Assembly: GCA_005884465.1 (NCBI GenBank)
Contig: VAZH01000186.1
Coordinates: 1 to 5,606, forward strand
DNA from: Alphaproteobacteria bacterium
GTDB lineage: Bacteria > Pseudomonadota > Alphaproteobacteria > Rhizobiales > Xanthobacteraceae
DNA length: 5,606 bases
Direction of reading: 5' to 3'
Under the pieces are notes generated by a model. The model saw only the letters and a list, made by a program, of their open reading frames with translations. It was not told the DNA's origin and did no database searches. This document shows, piece by piece, positions 4,327 to 5,606 of the stretch; within the stretch, counting starts at the first letter, position 1; each line of letters begins with the position of its first letter. The translations under genes were made by a program, and so were the position numbers.

Positions 4327-5485
4327 TCCGGTACTGAAATTTCCACCCGACCAGAAGGCCAATCCTTCACCAAAACCCCGGACCAAAATTGCCGCGGAGC
4401 CGCGCCGCCGCCTGATGGCCGGGATGCGGCGTTATCGTCGCGTGCTTTTGCTGGTGGTGTTGCCGCTGGTGGCGCTGATTGCCGGGCTGACTTTCTATCT
4501 CAATGGCGGCCGCTATGTGACCACCGACGATGCCTATGTCGGCGCGCAGAAGGTTCTGATCACGCCCGACATTTCCGGCAAGATCATCAGCGTTGCCGTG
4601 AAAGAGGGCCAGCAGGTCTCGACCGGCGACACCATGTTCCAGATCGATCCGGTGCCGTTTCAACTGGCGCTGGCGCAGGCGCGCGCCAAGCTCGAGGATG
4701 CCAAGACCAGTCACGACAACTTCGTCGCCAACGTCAAGCTCTACGATCAGACCATCGAAATCATCAACGCCGGCATTGCGATCAAGCAGCGCGACGTCGA
4801 GCGCAAATCCGCGTTGGTGAAAAGCAATGTCGGATCGCAGCTCGATCTCGACAACAGCTCGACCGGGCTGGTCACCGCGCAGGCCCAGTCGCAACTGGTC
4901 AAGCAGCAGAGATCGACCGCCCTCAATCAATTGCTCGGCGATCCCGATCTGCCGCTGGAAAAGTTTCCGGCCTACCTGCAGGCCAAGGCCGCGCTGGACG
5001 ACGCCCAGCGCAACCTCGATCTGACCACCGTACGGGCGCCGATGAACGGCATCGCGACCCAGGTCGATCAGATTCAGCTCGGCCGTTTCGTCATCGCCGG
5101 CACGCCGGTGTTCTCCGTCATCGACACCTCAAAACCCTGGGTCGACGCCAACCCGAAGGAATCGGATTTTACCTATGTCGCGGTCGGACAGCCGGTGACC
5201 ATCGAGGTCGATGCTTTCCCCAATCATTTGTTCAACGGCACCGTGGGCTCGCTGAGCCCGGGAACCGGAGCGCAATTCGCGATCCTGCCGCCGCAGAACG
5301 CCACCGGAAACTTCGTCAAGGTGGTGCAGCGCGTGCCGGTGCGAATCTATTTCGACAGCAATGACAAATACGTCAGGAAGCTGAAGGCGGGCATGAGCGC
5401 CTATACCACGATCGACACCGGCCATCGCCGCTCGCTCGCCGGTCTGCTCGGCTCCTCGCCGGCGGCCGCAGCCAAAGAGGACTAG
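4319..5485 (+). CDS. EmrA/HlyD-type membrane-fusion (periplasmic adaptor) protein of a multidrug efflux pump
   Basis: The 388-residue adaptor links an inner-membrane MFS exporter to an outer-membrane channel. A basic cytoplasmic N-terminus (1-40) is followed by one membrane helix (about 41-60, VLLLVVLPLVALIAGLTFYL). YVTTDDAYVGAQKVLITPDISG and KEGQQVSTGDTMFQID (about 67-110) form the first half of the lipoyl-like domain. An alpha-helical hairpin, probably coiled coil, spans about 115-235. The second lipoyl half is TVRAPMNGIATQVDQIQLGRFV (about 237-258). A beta-barrel part ends with SPGTGAQFAILPPQNATGNFVKVVQRVPVRI (313-343), a signature of the EmrA subgroup. The start at 4319 is chosen for its AGGAAGGA ribosome site; the upstream in-frame region belongs to marR. 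The ATG overlaps the marR stop by 8 nt, implying coupled translation. The exporter gene follows after 5 nt. I leave the symbol blank because the orthologous name is not certain. Confidence 0.93.
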   Translation: MADPVLKFPPDQKANPSPKPRTKIAAEPRRRLMAGMRRYRRVLLLVVLPLVALIAGLTFYLNGGRYVTTDDAYVGAQKVLITPDISGKIISVAVKEGQQVSTGDTMFQIDPVPFQLALAQARAKLEDAKTSHDNFVANVKLYDQTIEIINAGIAIKQRDVERKSALVKSNVGSQLDLDNSSTGLVTAQAQSQLVKQQRSTALNQLLGDPDLPLEKFPAYLQAKAALDDAQRNLDLTTVRAPMNGIATQVDQIQLGRFVIAGTPVFSVIDTSKPWVDANPKESDFTYVAVGQPVTIEVDAFPNHLFNGTVGSLSPGTGAQFAILPPQNATGNFVKVVQRVPVRIYFDSNDKYVRKLKAGMSAYTTIDTGHRRSLAGLLGSSPAAAAKED

Positions 5486-5490
5486 AGGCC

Positions 5491-5606
5491 ATGAGCACGA
5501 TGGCCGCGGCGCCCGTTGCCGTCCCCGGTCTGCGCCGGAACATGGTGACGATCTGCGCCATGACCGCGACCATCATGCAGGCGCTGGACACCACCATCGC
5601 CAATGT
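5491..5606 (+). CDS. EmrB/QacA-type MFS (DHA2) drug exporter, N-terminal part only
   Basis: The first 38 complete codons of a gene cut by the right edge. The start at 5491 has AGAGG (5484-5488) just before it and lies 5 nt after the adaptor stop. The visible residues include MVTICAMTATIMQALDTTIANV. This is the first membrane helix of the 14-helix DHA2 drug:H+ antiporters, with the conserved L-D-x-T-I-x-N-V motif (motif D1). With the adaptor gene it forms an EmrAB-like export system controlled by the MarR protein. The substrate is unknown, and the rest of the protein is outside the window. Confidence 0.88.
   Translation, partial: MSTMAAAPVAVPGLRRNMVTICAMTATIMQALDTTIAN

Noticed and set aside
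4367..4930. Minus-strand open frames opposite the EmrA-type gene (also 5129-5425 and 5373-5603)
   Set aside because: Shadow frames of a well-supported adaptor gene and of the exporter start, without motifs of their own.

Overview
The window looks like chromosomal DNA of an alphaproteobacterium of the Bradyrhizobium / Rhodopseudomonas group (Nitrobacteraceae). The reasons are the high GC content, the style of the protein sequences (IspG, Zur, the EmrA-type adaptor), and the scattered CCCGGATTTCGC...ATCCGGGCTACG palindromic repeats, which I recall as common between genes in that group. No species can be named from the sequence alone.

Left part (1-700). The 5' end of a TauD/TfdA-type 2-oxoglutarate dioxygenase gene runs off the left edge on the minus strand. 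Upstream of it lie two adjoining inverted repeats. A small plus-strand gene (392-604, 70 codons) follows, of unknown function; its C-terminus is written by a copy of the dispersed repeat. A large branched palindrome (619-681) then lies just behind the end of ispG and is the likeliest place for that transcription unit to end.

Middle (698-3461, minus strand). Three closely spaced genes read zur, then an EamA/DMT-family permease, then ispG. Zur is a zinc-responsive repressor of the Fur family with all the expected metal ligands. IspG is the 4Fe-4S enzyme of the MEP isoprenoid pathway. The spacings (30 nt, then 13 nt or an overlap) suggest cotranscription. The functional link between the three is unclear.

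Right part (3462-5606). A divergent control region leads into a plus-strand operon: marR-type regulator, EmrA-type membrane-fusion adaptor, EmrB-type MFS (DHA2) exporter cut by the window edge. This is a classical self-regulated multidrug efflux operon. A perfect 14-bp palindrome, ATAAGCTAGCTTAT, overlaps a consensus TATAAT -10 box and is a very plausible MarR operator.

The most unusual part is the roughly 180-nt leader between that promoter and marR. It holds two tandem, diverged copies of one hairpin element, each with a perfect 16-bp stem around a GAAGTTC core and matching CTRRTGC/GCACYAG ends. The loop of the second hairpin carries the best Shine-Dalgarno/ATG pair of the region. That pair opens an 18-codon reading frame whose stop overlaps an in-frame marR ATG as ATGA. 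The leader could be a regulatory RNA with a coupled leader peptide, or a mobile palindromic element that landed at the start of marR; both ideas can be tested.
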